Shown: one piece after another, positions 18,712 through 27,426 of the stretch
How positions within the stretch are numbered: position 1 is the first letter of the stretch
How the letters are laid out: each line of letters begins with the position of its first letter
Assembly (NCBI RefSeq): GCF_010091945.1
Contig: NZ_WVIE01000009.1
Location: forward strand, 62,001 to 126,000
Direction of reading: 5' to 3'
Source: Myxacorys almedinensis A
GTDB lineage: Bacteria; Cyanobacteriota; Cyanobacteriia; Leptolyngbyales; Leptolyngbyaceae
DNA length: 64,000 nt
Made by a program: the position numbers and the translations under genes
Notes under the pieces: model-generated
Seen by the model: the letters and a program-made list of their open reading frames with translations, nothing else
What the model was told of the DNA's origin: nothing
Database searches by the model: none

Positions 18712-20070
18712 TTAATGCTCTCGATTGGGAGCAGCCAGATTGAGAAAGCGGGTAAACTGCGGCTCGAATAAAAGTTTGACCGTTCCTGTCGGTCCGTTTC
18801 GATGTTTGGTGATGATCAGTTCTGCAATGCCTCGATCGGGCGTATCAGGATTGTAATATTCTTCGCGATACAGCATCATCACTAAATCGGCGTCTTGCTC
18901 GATCGAGCCTGACTCGCGCAGATCTGACATCATGGGGCGCTTGTCTGAACGAGATTCGACATTGCGGCTCAGTTGCGAGAGGGCAATAATGGGCACATTC
19001 AATTCGCGGGCAAGACCCTTGAGCGATCGCGTGATTCTCGACAGTTCTTGAACTCGGTTTTCGCTGCCTGTGCCTTCCATCAACTGAAGGTAGTCGATCA
19101 AAATCATGCCTAGTGCGCCGCCTTGTTCTGCCTGGAGTTTTCGGGCACGCGATCGCATCTCCGTCACACTGATGCCGGGCGTGTCGTCTACAAACACGCG
19201 CAGTTCCGAGAGGCGGCTAATCGCATGTCCGAGGGGTTCCCAATCGTGCTGGGCAATTCGCCCCGATCGCAATCGCCCACTTTCGATCCGAGCTTCACTA
19301 GCAAGCAGACGCTGGATAATCTGCTCTTTTGACATTTCTAAACTAAACACCGCCACCGGCAGCTTATACTGGGCGGCAATATTTCGGGCGAAACCCAGGC
19401 AAATCGCGGTTTTGCCCATCGACGGACGCCCTGCCACAATGATCAGATCCGATCGCTGGAAGCCCTGCGTTTTGCCATCGAGGTCATAAAATCCGCAGGC
19501 AAGCCCGGGTAGTGCCATGCCGACCGATCGTTCTTCGATATCAGAGAAGGTTTTCGTCAAAATATCGGCGGCGGCGGTCAACCCTTGGCTAGGACGAACC
19601 TGAGTAATACTAAATACCTTCTGTTCTGCCTCGTCTAAAACATGCTCTAAGTCTCGTTTGGTGTCGTGCCCTAGCTGAGAAATTTGATGCCCTGCGCTGA
19701 TCAGTTTGCGACGCAGATATTTGTCTGTCACCAGTTGGGCGTATTGGTCAATGTTGACGGCGCTAACGGTGCGATCGACGAGTTGCACCAGCTTGCTCTG
19801 TCCACCAATCTTTTCCAACAGCCCCCGATCATGGAGCCAAGCGGTGATGCTCATCAAGTCTACGGGCGTTCCTTGGTTGTGCAGCGTCAAGGCAGCCCGA
19901 AACATTTCTTGATGGGCGCTGAGATAAAATGCCTCTGGTTTGAGGAGGTCGAGGATACGAGCGATCGCATCTGGGTCGAGCAAAATGCCGCCCAAAATCG
20001 CTTCTTCTGCGTCAATATTTTGGGGCGGAACGCGATCGTTGATCGGTTGAAAATTTAATTCTTGAACCAT
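18712..20070 (-). CDS. dnaB: Replicative DNA helicase
   Basis: This RecA-fold hexameric helicase has 452 residues. The N-terminal DnaB domain starts PPQNIDAEEAILGGILLDPD, and the C-terminal ATPase holds Walker A (VAGRPSMGKTAICLGFARN), Walker B (GMILIDYLQLM) and the downstream helicase motifs (IIALSQLSRNVESRSDKRP). It unwinds the chromosome at the replication fork. It follows rplI on the same strand, an arrangement conserved in many bacteria. The protein is of ordinary length with no intein or insertion, which is worth noting because cyanobacterial dnaB genes often carry inteins. Confidence 0.97.
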   Translation of the reverse strand: MVQELNFQPINDRVPPQNIDAEEAILGGILLDPDAIARILDLLKPEAFYLSAHQEMFRAALTLHNQGTPVDLMSITAWLHDRGLLEKIGGQSKLVQLVDRTVSAVNIDQYAQLVTDKYLRRKLISAGHQISQLGHDTKRDLEHVLDEAEQKVFSITQVRPSQGLTAAADILTKTFSDIEERSVGMALPGLACGFYDLDGKTQGFQRSDLIIVAGRPSMGKTAICLGFARNIAAQYKLPVAVFSLEMSKEQIIQRLLASEARIESGRLRSGRIAQHDWEPLGHAISRLSELRVFVDDTPGISVTEMRSRARKLQAEQGGALGMILIDYLQLMEGTGSENRVQELSRITRSLKGLARELNVPIIALSQLSRNVESRSDKRPMMSDLRESGSIEQDADLVMMLYREEYYNPDTPDRGIAELIITKHRNGPTGTVKLLFEPQFTRFLNLAAPNREH

Positions 20071-20125
20071 GAGGGGGCAGGTCGAAGGTTGGGCAGAAAC
20101 AGCAGGCTGACACCGAGCGCAAGCA

Positions 20126-20157
20126 GGGTCGAGTTATCACCGTAGCCAACTCGACCC
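20126..20157. promoter_or_regulatory. Perfect 10-bp stem-loop between rplI and dnaB
   Basis: GGGTCGAGTT at 20126-20135 pairs exactly with AACTCGACCC at 20148-20157 around a 12-base loop. It has no adjoining T-run in the minus (gene) direction, so it is not a classical terminator. It may slow transcription, stabilise the upstream rplI message, or protect an RNA end. Confidence 0.55.
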
Positions 20158-20225
20158 CCTCACTATACAGACATTCATTATTTTAGCAAGAGTCAGTACA
20201 AAAATACTGATCCGCCCCAAAATCC

Positions 20226-20684
20226 TTAGGCGGCAACAACCTGAACCGTCACCGACACCGTAACTTCGGGGTGAAGTTTGATGTCTGCTCTGTACTCACC
20301 CAAGCTATGCACGTCGGGCAGAGTCACCGTGCGGCGATCGATCTCTTGATTTGCTGCTTGCTGAATGGCATCTGCAATATCCTGGTTGGTTACGGTGCCA
20401 AAAATTGCGCCTGTTTCGCCCGCTTGCTTTGCGATCGCAACACTGCCCACCGCCTCGATCGCCTGCTTTTGCGTCAGCGCTACTTCCTTAAGCTCTGCCA
20501 ACCGTTGCCGCTCTAACTCACGACGACGCTCCACCTGCTTGAGCACGCCCGGCGTCACCTTAGACGCCATACCCTGCGGAATCAAATAGTTTCTGGCAAA
20601 GCCGGGAGCAACTTCAACCAAGTCACCCAACCGACCGAGCTTGCTTACGTCCTTGTTAAGGACTAACTGAACACGTTTCGCCAT
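20226..20684 (-). CDS. rplI: 50S ribosomal protein L9
   Basis: The 152-residue protein has the L9 N-terminal domain ([20 protein letters not shown], then [18 protein letters not shown]), the long connecting helix (around [20 protein letters not shown]) and the C-terminal domain ending VTVQVVAA. L9 binds 23S rRNA and stabilises the large subunit. The start is the ATG at 20684 (MAKRVQLVL), which matches the family; the frame extends upstream to 20720, but those residues are not L9-like. It lies upstream of dnaB with a stem-loop between. Confidence 0.96.
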   Translation of the reverse strand: MAKRVQLVLNKDVSKLGRLGDLVEVAPGFARNYLIPQGMASKVTPGVLKQVERRRELERQRLAELKEVALTQKQAIEAVGSVAIAKQAGETGAIFGTVTNQDIADAIQQAANQEIDRRTVTLPDVHSLGEYRADIKLHPEVTVSVTVQVVAA

Positions 20685-21167
20685 AATTTTCCTGTTGTCA
20701 ACTGCGCCTTGCACAAACATACCATTTTACCATTACAAGCTGCTATTTGCCGTGATTAGATTGCCGAGATAGACCGTTTTTAGGGCACATGACGCTAGTT
20801 CCGTATTTTCCCCCAGGTTGCGATCGGGAATCCAGGCTACCGAAAGTTAGAAACGCTTCAGCTAAACTGATCGTCAGTAACCCCTGTCTCCGTTGGAACA
20901 CGGCGCACGAGAGATTGTTTTCTCAGCGTCATTGTGTGAACACGGATTCACAGATTAGCCCTAAAACTTTATACCTTCTTAATGTGCCACTCAAGAAATT
21001 GATCCGGAGTTAAGCAAAATTGCGGAGTGATGGTTAATAATAGTCGGTTGACAAGGAGTACAGGAATCCGGTCGCTTGCCCTAAGCGTACTTTTAGAGCC
21101 TATTAAACTGTCCTCGCCTTGGAGGGCGTGCTCCCCTGGTAGAAACGTGCCACCTACAGCAGGTTAT
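20685..21167. other. Intergenic region between rplI and a small secreted protein gene
   Basis: About 480 bases lie between divergent genes. I see no tRNA or recognised RNA gene. A 74-codon frame at 20789-21013 lacks family features. There is an imperfect GC-rich inverted patch near 21108-21138 (CTCGCCTTGGAGGG, then GTGCTCCCC). Promoters for rplI and for the gene at 21179 must lie here. Confidence 0.4.
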
Positions 21168-21178
21168 GGAGGAGAGGG

Positions 21179-21493
21179 ATGAATTGTGTGGTTGAGAAAT
21201 GGCTAACGATCGCCGCCCTGACCGGATGGATTGGGTCAATGGGCAGCATGATGGTATTGGCAGTGAGTGCGCCTTCTGTGAACCCGGCGATATCTGCATC
21301 GCAGCGATTTGCCGCCCACAACACGAGCGGGCTGAGTATCTCTCGGCAGGTTACGCTTGCGCCGCTGGATCACACCACCCTAACCGAACCCAAGTTTTTA
21401 GATCAATCCACAATTCAATCCGCCGATCTGCCCCTTGATCCGGTTTATCGGCATTGGCTTGATCAAAGCAGCCCCCAACCTGAGAAATATTAG
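21179..21493 (+). CDS. Hypothetical protein with N-terminal membrane/signal segment
   Basis: This protein of 104 residues is not recognised. The N-terminus has a hydrophobic stretch (about residues 8-30, WLTIAALTGWIGSMGSMMVL then AVSA) consistent with a signal peptide or a single membrane anchor. The rest is polar and Ser/Thr/Pro-rich and ends VYRHWLDQSSPQPEKY. The start is well supported: GGAGGAGAGGG at 21168-21178 gives a strong Shine-Dalgarno sequence with about six bases spacing. It is monocistronic, convergent with the ABC exporter gene. Confidence 0.6.
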   Translation: MNCVVEKWLTIAALTGWIGSMGSMMVLAVSAPSVNPAISASQRFAAHNTSGLSISRQVTLAPLDHTTLTEPKFLDQSTIQSADLPLDPVYRHWLDQSSPQPEKY

Positions 21494-21586
21494 GCACAAA
21501 CCCAACCTGCTTAGCCAAGCGGTGGGTGCACGTTTCCAAAAGCAGGAAACACGTTAAGCCTCGCCGATCGGCAACCCCCAATCTTT

Positions 21587-23428
21587 CTAGTCCTCCAGCA
21601 TTTGCAGACGATATAGGCTGGCATAAAGACCCCCTTGAGTCAACAGTTCTTCGTGGCTGCCTACCTCCACAAGCTGACCTCGCTTGAGCACCAAAATGCG
21701 ATCGACATCTCGAATGGTTGAAAGTCGATGAGCAATTACGATCGCAGTCCGATTTTCTAGCAACCGTTCTAACGCATCTTGAATCATCGCTTCGGTGACG
21801 ACATCTAGGCTAGCGGTTGCCTCGTCTAACACCAAAATTTTTGGATCGCGGATGGCAGCCCGGGCAAACGCCAGCAGTTGTTTTTGCCCACCCGAAAGGT
21901 TGGTGCCGCGCTCGCGTAGCATCGTGTTGTAGCCTTGGGGCAACTGCTCGATCAGCCGGGCGACGTTTGTTTTTTCGGCGGCAATCTGCACTTCTTCAAA
22001 GCTGTAAGACTCGCCCAAGGTGATATTACTTTTGACATCGCCAACAAACAAGAAGCCATCTTGCAAAATGATCGCCATGCGGCGACGAAGCTCTGCCTGG
22101 GGCAACTCGCGAATATCTATGCCGTCTAGGAGAATTCGCCCTTTGGTCGGCTCATACAATCGACTGAGCAGCCGAATAATGGAGCTTTTCCCGGCTCCGG
22201 TCGGACCGACGAGGGCAACTTTTTCCCCCGGATGAATGACAAAATCGAGGTCTTGAAGCACATATTCGTCTGATTTATAGGCAAACCAAACCTTCTCAAA
22301 CCGGATCTCACCCGCGTTTGGGTTGCTCTCTACGCCGATCGCCCTGTCGTCGAGTTGATCGTTTCCCTGATGGCGATCGCGGATCTCAATTGGCTCATTC
22401 AAAATCTCGCTGACCCGCTCTACCGCTGTGAATCCGGCTTGGATTGCCGTAAACTTCTCAGCAAACTGACGCAGCGGATCAAACAATCGTTGGGCAAAAA
22501 GCACAAAGGTAGACAGCGTTCCAAAATCGAGGGTGTTGCCTCTAATCAGCCAGCCGCCAACGCCAAGGACTCCGGCGATCGCAATGAGTGAGACCCATTC
22601 CAGGGTTGACGACACCGCCGAATCAAAGTAAATGGTGCGATCGACGGCTTTGATGTAGCGCTGATTGACCTGCCGGAACAGGTCACTGTTCAACTGTTCG
22701 CGCCGAAAGAGTTGCACGACGCCAATTCCCGTGATGTTTTCTTGCAAGATCGAATTGAGATCAGAGAGTTCTTCACGAGCGCGGTAGTTGGCTTGCCGAT
22801 ATTGCTGTTGAAAATAAATAATCAATGCAGTCACCGGCACCAGCATTAGCACTAGCATCAGGGCGAGTTGCCACTGGGTCAAAAACATAACGACTGTGAT
22901 CACCAGCATTGTAAATAGATCGGAGAAGACCCCGATCGCGCCGGTTGAAAACACTTCTCCGAGCGCCTCGACATCGCTGGTCAGGCGAGTGATCAGCTTG
23001 CCAACGGGAGTGCGATCAAAAAACCGCACCGCTAGCGAGGTGACGTGCCTAAACAAATCGCTGCGAATGTCGGCGGTGATGCGCTGTCCCACATGTTGCA
23101 CAAGATACCCTTGGGCAGCATCGAGGGCAAGCCTCACAACCATCGTCAGCAGCAGCAATTGGGTGAGAATCGTTAGCCCCTGAAACACGGGGAAGTCTCG
23201 CAAAAAACCAAAGGGAAAATCGAAGGCAGATGGCTCTTGGCGGAGCAACGAAACGGCTTTTCCGATCACAACGGGTTGGAGCGTGCTGGCGATCGCAGAC
23301 GGAACCAGAAACACCAGCGACCAAATTAATAAGCGGCTGTTGCGACGAGCATAGGGGGCGAGACGGAGAAACAGACGCCAGTCCGTTTCTTGGGGACGGT
23401 GAGAGCGGCGGGAAGCGGTCAAAGACAT
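21587..23428 (-). CDS. ABC exporter half-transporter (fused membrane and ATPase domains)
   Basis: The protein of 613 residues has an N-terminal six-helix exporter domain (about residues 30-320) and a C-terminal ATPase: Walker A (VALVGPTGAGKSSIIRLLSR), the signature TNLSGGQKQLLAFARAAIRD, Walker B (ILVLDEATASLD) and the switch His in VIAHRLSTIRD. It belongs to the MsbA/multidrug/lipid exporter class and should work as a homodimer, or with a second half-transporter not seen here. The substrate is unknown. It lies upstream of, and on the same strand as, nothing closely related; hisG is 95 bp upstream on the same strand. Confidence 0.92.
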   Translation of the reverse strand: MSLTASRRSHRPQETDWRLFLRLAPYARRNSRLLIWSLVFLVPSAIASTLQPVVIGKAVSLLRQEPSAFDFPFGFLRDFPVFQGLTILTQLLLLTMVVRLALDAAQGYLVQHVGQRITADIRSDLFRHVTSLAVRFFDRTPVGKLITRLTSDVEALGEVFSTGAIGVFSDLFTMLVITVVMFLTQWQLALMLVLMLVPVTALIIYFQQQYRQANYRAREELSDLNSILQENITGIGVVQLFRREQLNSDLFRQVNQRYIKAVDRTIYFDSAVSSTLEWVSLIAIAGVLGVGGWLIRGNTLDFGTLSTFVLFAQRLFDPLRQFAEKFTAIQAGFTAVERVSEILNEPIEIRDRHQGNDQLDDRAIGVESNPNAGEIRFEKVWFAYKSDEYVLQDLDFVIHPGEKVALVGPTGAGKSSIIRLLSRLYEPTKGRILLDGIDIRELPQAELRRRMAIILQDGFLFVGDVKSNITLGESYSFEEVQIAAEKTNVARLIEQLPQGYNTMLRERGTNLSGGQKQLLAFARAAIRDPKILVLDEATASLDVVTEAMIQDALERLLENRTAIVIAHRLSTIRDVDRILVLKRGQLVEVGSHEELLTQGGLYASLYRLQMLED

Positions 23429-23523
23429 AGCGAAAAATCAGGATGGGGGGAGAAAGGACGCCCTGGGATAACGGGGGGTAAGGCGTACCTCATAAGCCGA
23501 GAACGGGTGACGTTAAGGCAAGG

Positions 23524-24174
23524 TTAAGCTGCGATCGCGTCTTTGATTTGACTGCGGATATGCTCTACATAGGCGTTTAGGGCATCTGTGTTGAGCCGGT
23601 AACTGAGGGGATGGGCAATGAGGCGAGCAGTGCTTTGAAACAAAACATCGATTTCGATCAGCCCGTTCTCGCGGAGGGTATTTCCCGTCGCGACAAGATC
23701 AACGATCGCCTCTGACATACCCGTGATTGGTCCCAATTCCACCGAGCCGTAGAGCGGCACAATTTCAACGGGCAGGTCTAGATGCTCAAAATATTTACGA
23801 GCGCAGTGGACAAATTTTGAAGCAACCCGACCATGCAAAGGCAATTCTAACGACGAACGATAGGGACTCGCCGCCTTCACCGCCACCGACATCCGGCAAC
23901 TGCCAAACCTCAGATCGACCAGATGAGCAACATTGGGCGCTTTTTCTCGCAGCACGTCATACCCCACAATTCCAAGCTGGGCTTGCCCATACTCAACATA
24001 AACGGGCACATCAGAATTGCGAACGAGTAATGCCTTTGCGGTTTCAGTGGGGTCAGTGATTTGCAATTGACGATTGCCCGGTTCTAAAAAGGCGCTGAAA
24101 TCGAGACCGACGGCGCTGAGCAATTGAATGCTGTCTTTTAGGAGCGCGCCTTTGGGAATTGCGACGGTAAGCAT
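23524..24174 (-). CDS. hisG: ATP phosphoribosyltransferase, short form
   Basis: At 216 residues this is the short HisG (HisGS) that lacks the C-terminal ACT-like regulatory domain and needs the HisRS-like subunit HisZ for activity and histidine feedback. It catalyses the first step of histidine synthesis, ATP plus PRPP to phosphoribosyl-ATP. The start [19 protein letters not shown] and the PRPP-binding region near the C-terminus ([21 protein letters not shown]) are typical. hisZ is not in the window, as usual for scattered cyanobacterial his genes. Confidence 0.94.
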   Translation of the reverse strand: MLTVAIPKGALLKDSIQLLSAVGLDFSAFLEPGNRQLQITDPTETAKALLVRNSDVPVYVEYGQAQLGIVGYDVLREKAPNVAHLVDLRFGSCRMSVAVKAASPYRSSLELPLHGRVASKFVHCARKYFEHLDLPVEIVPLYGSVELGPITGMSEAIVDLVATGNTLRENGLIEIDVLFQSTARLIAHPLSYRLNTDALNAYVEHIRSQIKDAIAA

Positions 24175-24342
24175 GGAAACAGGGGGTATGGGAAACGAAA
24201 TAAATGCTAAGTGTTCAGCATAATCATTTTAAGTAGAAACTAAGATCATAAGCCTTCTGGCAAGCGTTGGGTTTTGCGTGCTAATGGTCACAGTTTAGGG
24301 TAAAGAAACTTCAAGGGAAGGACATCAAGCCTTTCATGCCTC

Positions 24343-25044
24343 ATGCCGATGAAGATCCTTCTAGTTGACGACGAAATTGAGATGGCGCAGCCCCTCAGCC
24401 AACTGTTATCTCGCGAGGGCTACACCGTAGATGTGGTGTATGACGGAGCACAAGGGGCCAACCTGGCGCAGCAAGGGCAGTATGATTTGCTGATCTTAGA
24501 CTGGATGCTGCCCTCGCGATCGGGCTTGGAGATCTGTCAGCAGGTGCGATCGCAAGGCGACTCAACCCCAGTTCTGTTTCTCACAGCTAAAGATACGATC
24601 GACGATCGCGTACTAGGACTAGATGCCGGAGCCGATGATTATCTCGTCAAGCCGTTTGAATTGCGCGAGTTATTAGCGCGAGTGCGGGCCTTGTTGCGGC
24701 GTCCAACAGGGCTAGAACCAACTCAGCCCAGCCAGCGCCTGAAGGTAGAAGGATTAGAACTTGATCTGCAAAATCAGGTCGCCTATCGAGACGGGCGAGC
24801 GATCGAGCTATCGGAAAAAGAATGTCAACTGCTGGAATATTTTATGCGTCAGCCTAATCAGCTTCTCACGCACGACCAACTCTATCAGCATGTGTGGAGT
24901 GATGGCGAGAAGCCGACGAGTAATGCGTTAGCGGCTCAGATTCGCTTGTTGCGGCGCAAGATTGAGGCGAAAGGAGAAGCGCCGTTAATTTCCACTGTGT
25001 ATGGAAAAGGGTATCGGTTAGGTCGCTCAGGAGGCGGTGGGTAA
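24343..25044 (+). CDS. OmpR/PhoB-family response regulator
   Basis: This 233-residue two-domain transcription factor has an N-terminal receiver with Asp10 in the acidic pocket, phospho-acceptor Asp53 (LLILDWMLPSRSG), and Lys103 (YLVKPFE). The C-terminal winged helix follows from about residue 130, with the recognition region (ALAAQIRLLRRKIE) and the terminal hairpin (ISTVYGKGYRL). The wording of the receiver (DWMLP, TAKDTIDDRVLGLDAGADDYLVKP) recalls the cyanobacterial RppA group, but I cannot fix the orthologue. No histidine kinase is adjacent, so the partner is unlinked. The in-frame ATG six bases downstream is an alternative start. Confidence 0.9.
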   Translation: MPMKILLVDDEIEMAQPLSQLLSREGYTVDVVYDGAQGANLAQQGQYDLLILDWMLPSRSGLEICQQVRSQGDSTPVLFLTAKDTIDDRVLGLDAGADDYLVKPFELRELLARVRALLRRPTGLEPTQPSQRLKVEGLELDLQNQVAYRDGRAIELSEKECQLLEYFMRQPNQLLTHDQLYQHVWSDGEKPTSNALAAQIRLLRRKIEAKGEAPLISTVYGKGYRLGRSGGGG

Positions 25045-25160
25045 CATTCACCTCTCGACCGTATTTGTGATCCTCAAGCTCTACCCCTTGCTGTGAACAT
25101 TCAGCCAAAGGTGAGTAGCATTGAATTTTCGATGGCATTGAATCCTCAATTTTCTCTCCG

Positions 25161-25997
25161 TCACGAGTCGTCCCGCACCAAGCGAATGATGGTCACTTCG
25201 GGTGGGCAAAACAGCCGACCCGGAAAATAGGTGCCTAACCCACGATTGACATACAGCCGATTGTTGCCGACCTGATGAAAACCTTTCACCCATTCCCAAT
25301 GGGTCATCACCCGGTGGCAGGCGCGCAAAAAGGGGAATCTGCGTTTCACCCGTCTGGGAAGATAACGGTATGCCTGAGCGCATCGCACAGAGACATTTCC
25401 GAGTCCAGGAAGAATAATTTGCCCACCATGGGTGTGCCCCGAAAGCTGCAAATCGACCCGCCAGGGCTGCAACCATGCGGCGCAGTCAGGGTTGTGGGCT
25501 AAGACAAGCCGAGGAATATTGGGAAGCTGATCCATCAACGCGGCGACCTGTCTATACTCTGCCGACCATAGATCCGCAAGCCCGACGAGCGCCAGTCCTT
25601 CGCCTAGAGGATAGGCAACTTGGTTCCAGAGCACGTGGGCATCAATGGTTGTGAGCGCATCAACGATCGCGGCTCGGCTTCCCCGACAATACAGATCATG
25701 ATTGCCCAAAATCGCATACACCCCAGCGGACGGCTGCAACAATTTTAGCCGTAGCACCAGATCAGAAATCGGCGTTGGATCGTCGGTGACAAAATCGCCC
25801 GTGATCACAACGAGATCCGGTTCGGCATCGTTAGCAGCGTCGATCGCCTGCATCAGCAAGTCATCGGATAAGCGTTGCCCGTCATAGTGCAGATCAGAGA
25901 GTTGAACGATTGTCGTGCCATTTAGGTGGGGGGGCAGACCCGCGATCGCAATCTCCAACGTTTCAACGCTCAACGCTTGGGTGAAAATTGGCTGCAT
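25161..25997 (-). CDS. Metallophosphoesterase, YkuE-like
   Basis: The product of 278 residues has the full calcineurin-like dimetal motif set: QLSDLHYDGQ, VVITGDFVTDD, AILGNHDLYCRG, LVLAHNPD and LQLSGHTHGGQIILPG. The overall pattern is that of the YkuE/YaeI phosphoesterase group, some members of which cut UDP-diacylglucosamine or other phosphodiesters. No signal peptide or membrane anchor is seen. It is monocistronic, facing the OmpR regulator gene. Substrate unknown. Confidence 0.9.
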   Translation of the reverse strand: MQPIFTQALSVETLEIAIAGLPPHLNGTTIVQLSDLHYDGQRLSDDLLMQAIDAANDAEPDLVVITGDFVTDDPTPISDLVLRLKLLQPSAGVYAILGNHDLYCRGSRAAIVDALTTIDAHVLWNQVAYPLGEGLALVGLADLWSAEYRQVAALMDQLPNIPRLVLAHNPDCAAWLQPWRVDLQLSGHTHGGQIILPGLGNVSVRCAQAYRYLPRRVKRRFPFLRACHRVMTHWEWVKGFHQVGNNRLYVNRGLGTYFPGRLFCPPEVTIIRLVRDDS

Positions 25998-26352
25998 GAC
26001 TCAGATCCTTCAAAGCAGCCTCCAGCTTAACAAGACGGCTAACGTCTGATGATGAAGAGATGATGAGAAGCTGGGGTGAAATGACAAGCTACAGACAGCA
26101 GATAGCGAACTTAAAGAAGCATTAGAGTGAAAAGTGAATTGGCATTTTTACTTTTAGGAACTGCCTAAACATAGAGCGATCGTTGAATGCGAGTCGTGGG
26201 CAAGCTAAGCTGACGGGCTATTCATTGATCTCATTTTGCTCAGGGTCGTAGGCAGAGAGTTCTGTTGGGATCATGAGAAGAGCATTTCAATTTTTAGATT
26301 TTGCGAATAATCGCAATCGCGCTGTGTCCGAAAAGTAGCTCCAGAGGGTGAG
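25998..26352. other. Intergenic region upstream of the HNH-motif gene
   Basis: These 355 bases lie between divergent genes. I see no gene or RNA structure. It is AT-rich around 26140-26170 and ends with AGAGGGTGAG just before the ATG at 26353, a usable ribosome-binding site. Confidence 0.4.
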
Positions 26353-27384
26353 ATGGATTTTCTGCACGAATCGAAGAAGCTCTTACAAGCTGCTCAAAAT
26401 GCTGCTCAGGAAACTGCTCAAAAAGCAGGCGAAGCGATTGATGCCGCTACAGAAATAACCACTGATTTTGTGACTTCAGGCACACAGACGATCGAACAAT
26501 GGACGCAGGACTCGTCAGCCGTCATCAATCAAACCGCTCAACAAGCTAGCAATACAGCAGCAAGTTTGGGGGCGACTGGCGCTCATCTTGCAACGGCACT
26601 TGCAGCACTGCCTCAAACGGTCGAAGAATTGGCAAGAGAAATGCCAAAAATTGCTCAGCGTCTGAAGAGTGCAGGAGTTCGCAGCACAGATTTACCGCGA
26701 TCAGATGCGGAAATCATGAAGCTGTTCGATAAGATTCCCGCAACTTCAAAATTCGGTCGTGATCCTCAAACTACAATTCGTCAATTTCTTTCAGATAAGC
26801 ATGGTAGCCACATTATTCCGCATTCTCAAGGCGGTTCAAACGCGGCAAACAACATTGTGTGGGAAGTAGGCATTGATAATATTCGCCGCAGTGCCCAAGC
26901 AATGACCAGTGGTGAACAAGTTTACATTCGCATTTATAATGCCGTTGATTCGATCGTTAGAAACGCAGGTGCGATCGCTCCTATGGGCATTACCGTCACC
27001 TTCACCGCAACGTTAACTCAAGTGATTGTGACAGCGATCGCCTACTCTTTGGATCTTTACCGTGGAGACATGACGATCGAGGAATATCAACAATTAATTT
27101 TGGAGACAGCTAAGAGCGTTGGTTTAAGTACGCCAATTTTCTTTCTAGTATTTATTGCAGTGCTGGCGTTGTTTCCTGAGTTTGCTGTGCTGCTATCTGC
27201 CCCAGCCGTGGTTGCAGGATTTAATGCTTTGCTGGGTTTAAGTGTTGCCACTCCAATTATCCAATCCCTAACACGCCATACCGAAGCAGGCGGATTTGGA
27301 GAAGAAGCCAGCAGCCAATATAACCAGTTAAAAAGTAGCCTTCAAGGTCAGATTGACGATTGGGTACAGAGCAGTAGTCATTAG
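26353..27384 (+). CDS. HNH-motif protein with amphipathic N-terminus and membrane helices
   Basis: I do not recognise this 343-residue protein as a characterised family. Residues 1-75 are Ala/Gln/Thr-rich amphipathic helix (LLQAAQNAAQETAQKAGEA), similar in look to LEA or apolipoprotein repeats. Residues about 145-178 hold a nuclease-like HNH motif: KHGSHIIPHSQGGSNAANN then IVWE, with His153, His157 and Asn167 as candidate metal and catalytic residues. The C-terminal half has two or three hydrophobic helices (about 211-233, 258-280 and 283-302), then a soluble tail. The layout suggests a membrane-bound HNH nuclease, possibly a toxin, defence effector or DNA-handling factor; this is inference. 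HIP1 sites inside argue for long residence in the genome. Confidence 0.7.
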   Translation: MDFLHESKKLLQAAQNAAQETAQKAGEAIDAATEITTDFVTSGTQTIEQWTQDSSAVINQTAQQASNTAASLGATGAHLATALAALPQTVEELAREMPKIAQRLKSAGVRSTDLPRSDAEIMKLFDKIPATSKFGRDPQTTIRQFLSDKHGSHIIPHSQGGSNAANNIVWEVGIDNIRRSAQAMTSGEQVYIRIYNAVDSIVRNAGAIAPMGITVTFTATLTQVIVTAIAYSLDLYRGDMTIEEYQQLILETAKSVGLSTPIFFLVFIAVLALFPEFAVLLSAPAVVAGFNALLGLSVATPIIQSLTRHTEAGGFGEEASSQYNQLKSSLQGQIDDWVQSSSH

Positions 27385-27426
27385 CTAGAACGCTGGAGGA
27401 AGTCTTGTCTGAATACAGTCCAAGCT

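Noticed and set aside
20789-21013. 74-codon plus-strand frame after rplI
   Set aside because: No ribosome-binding site, no recognised motif and an atypical composition; best read as non-coding.
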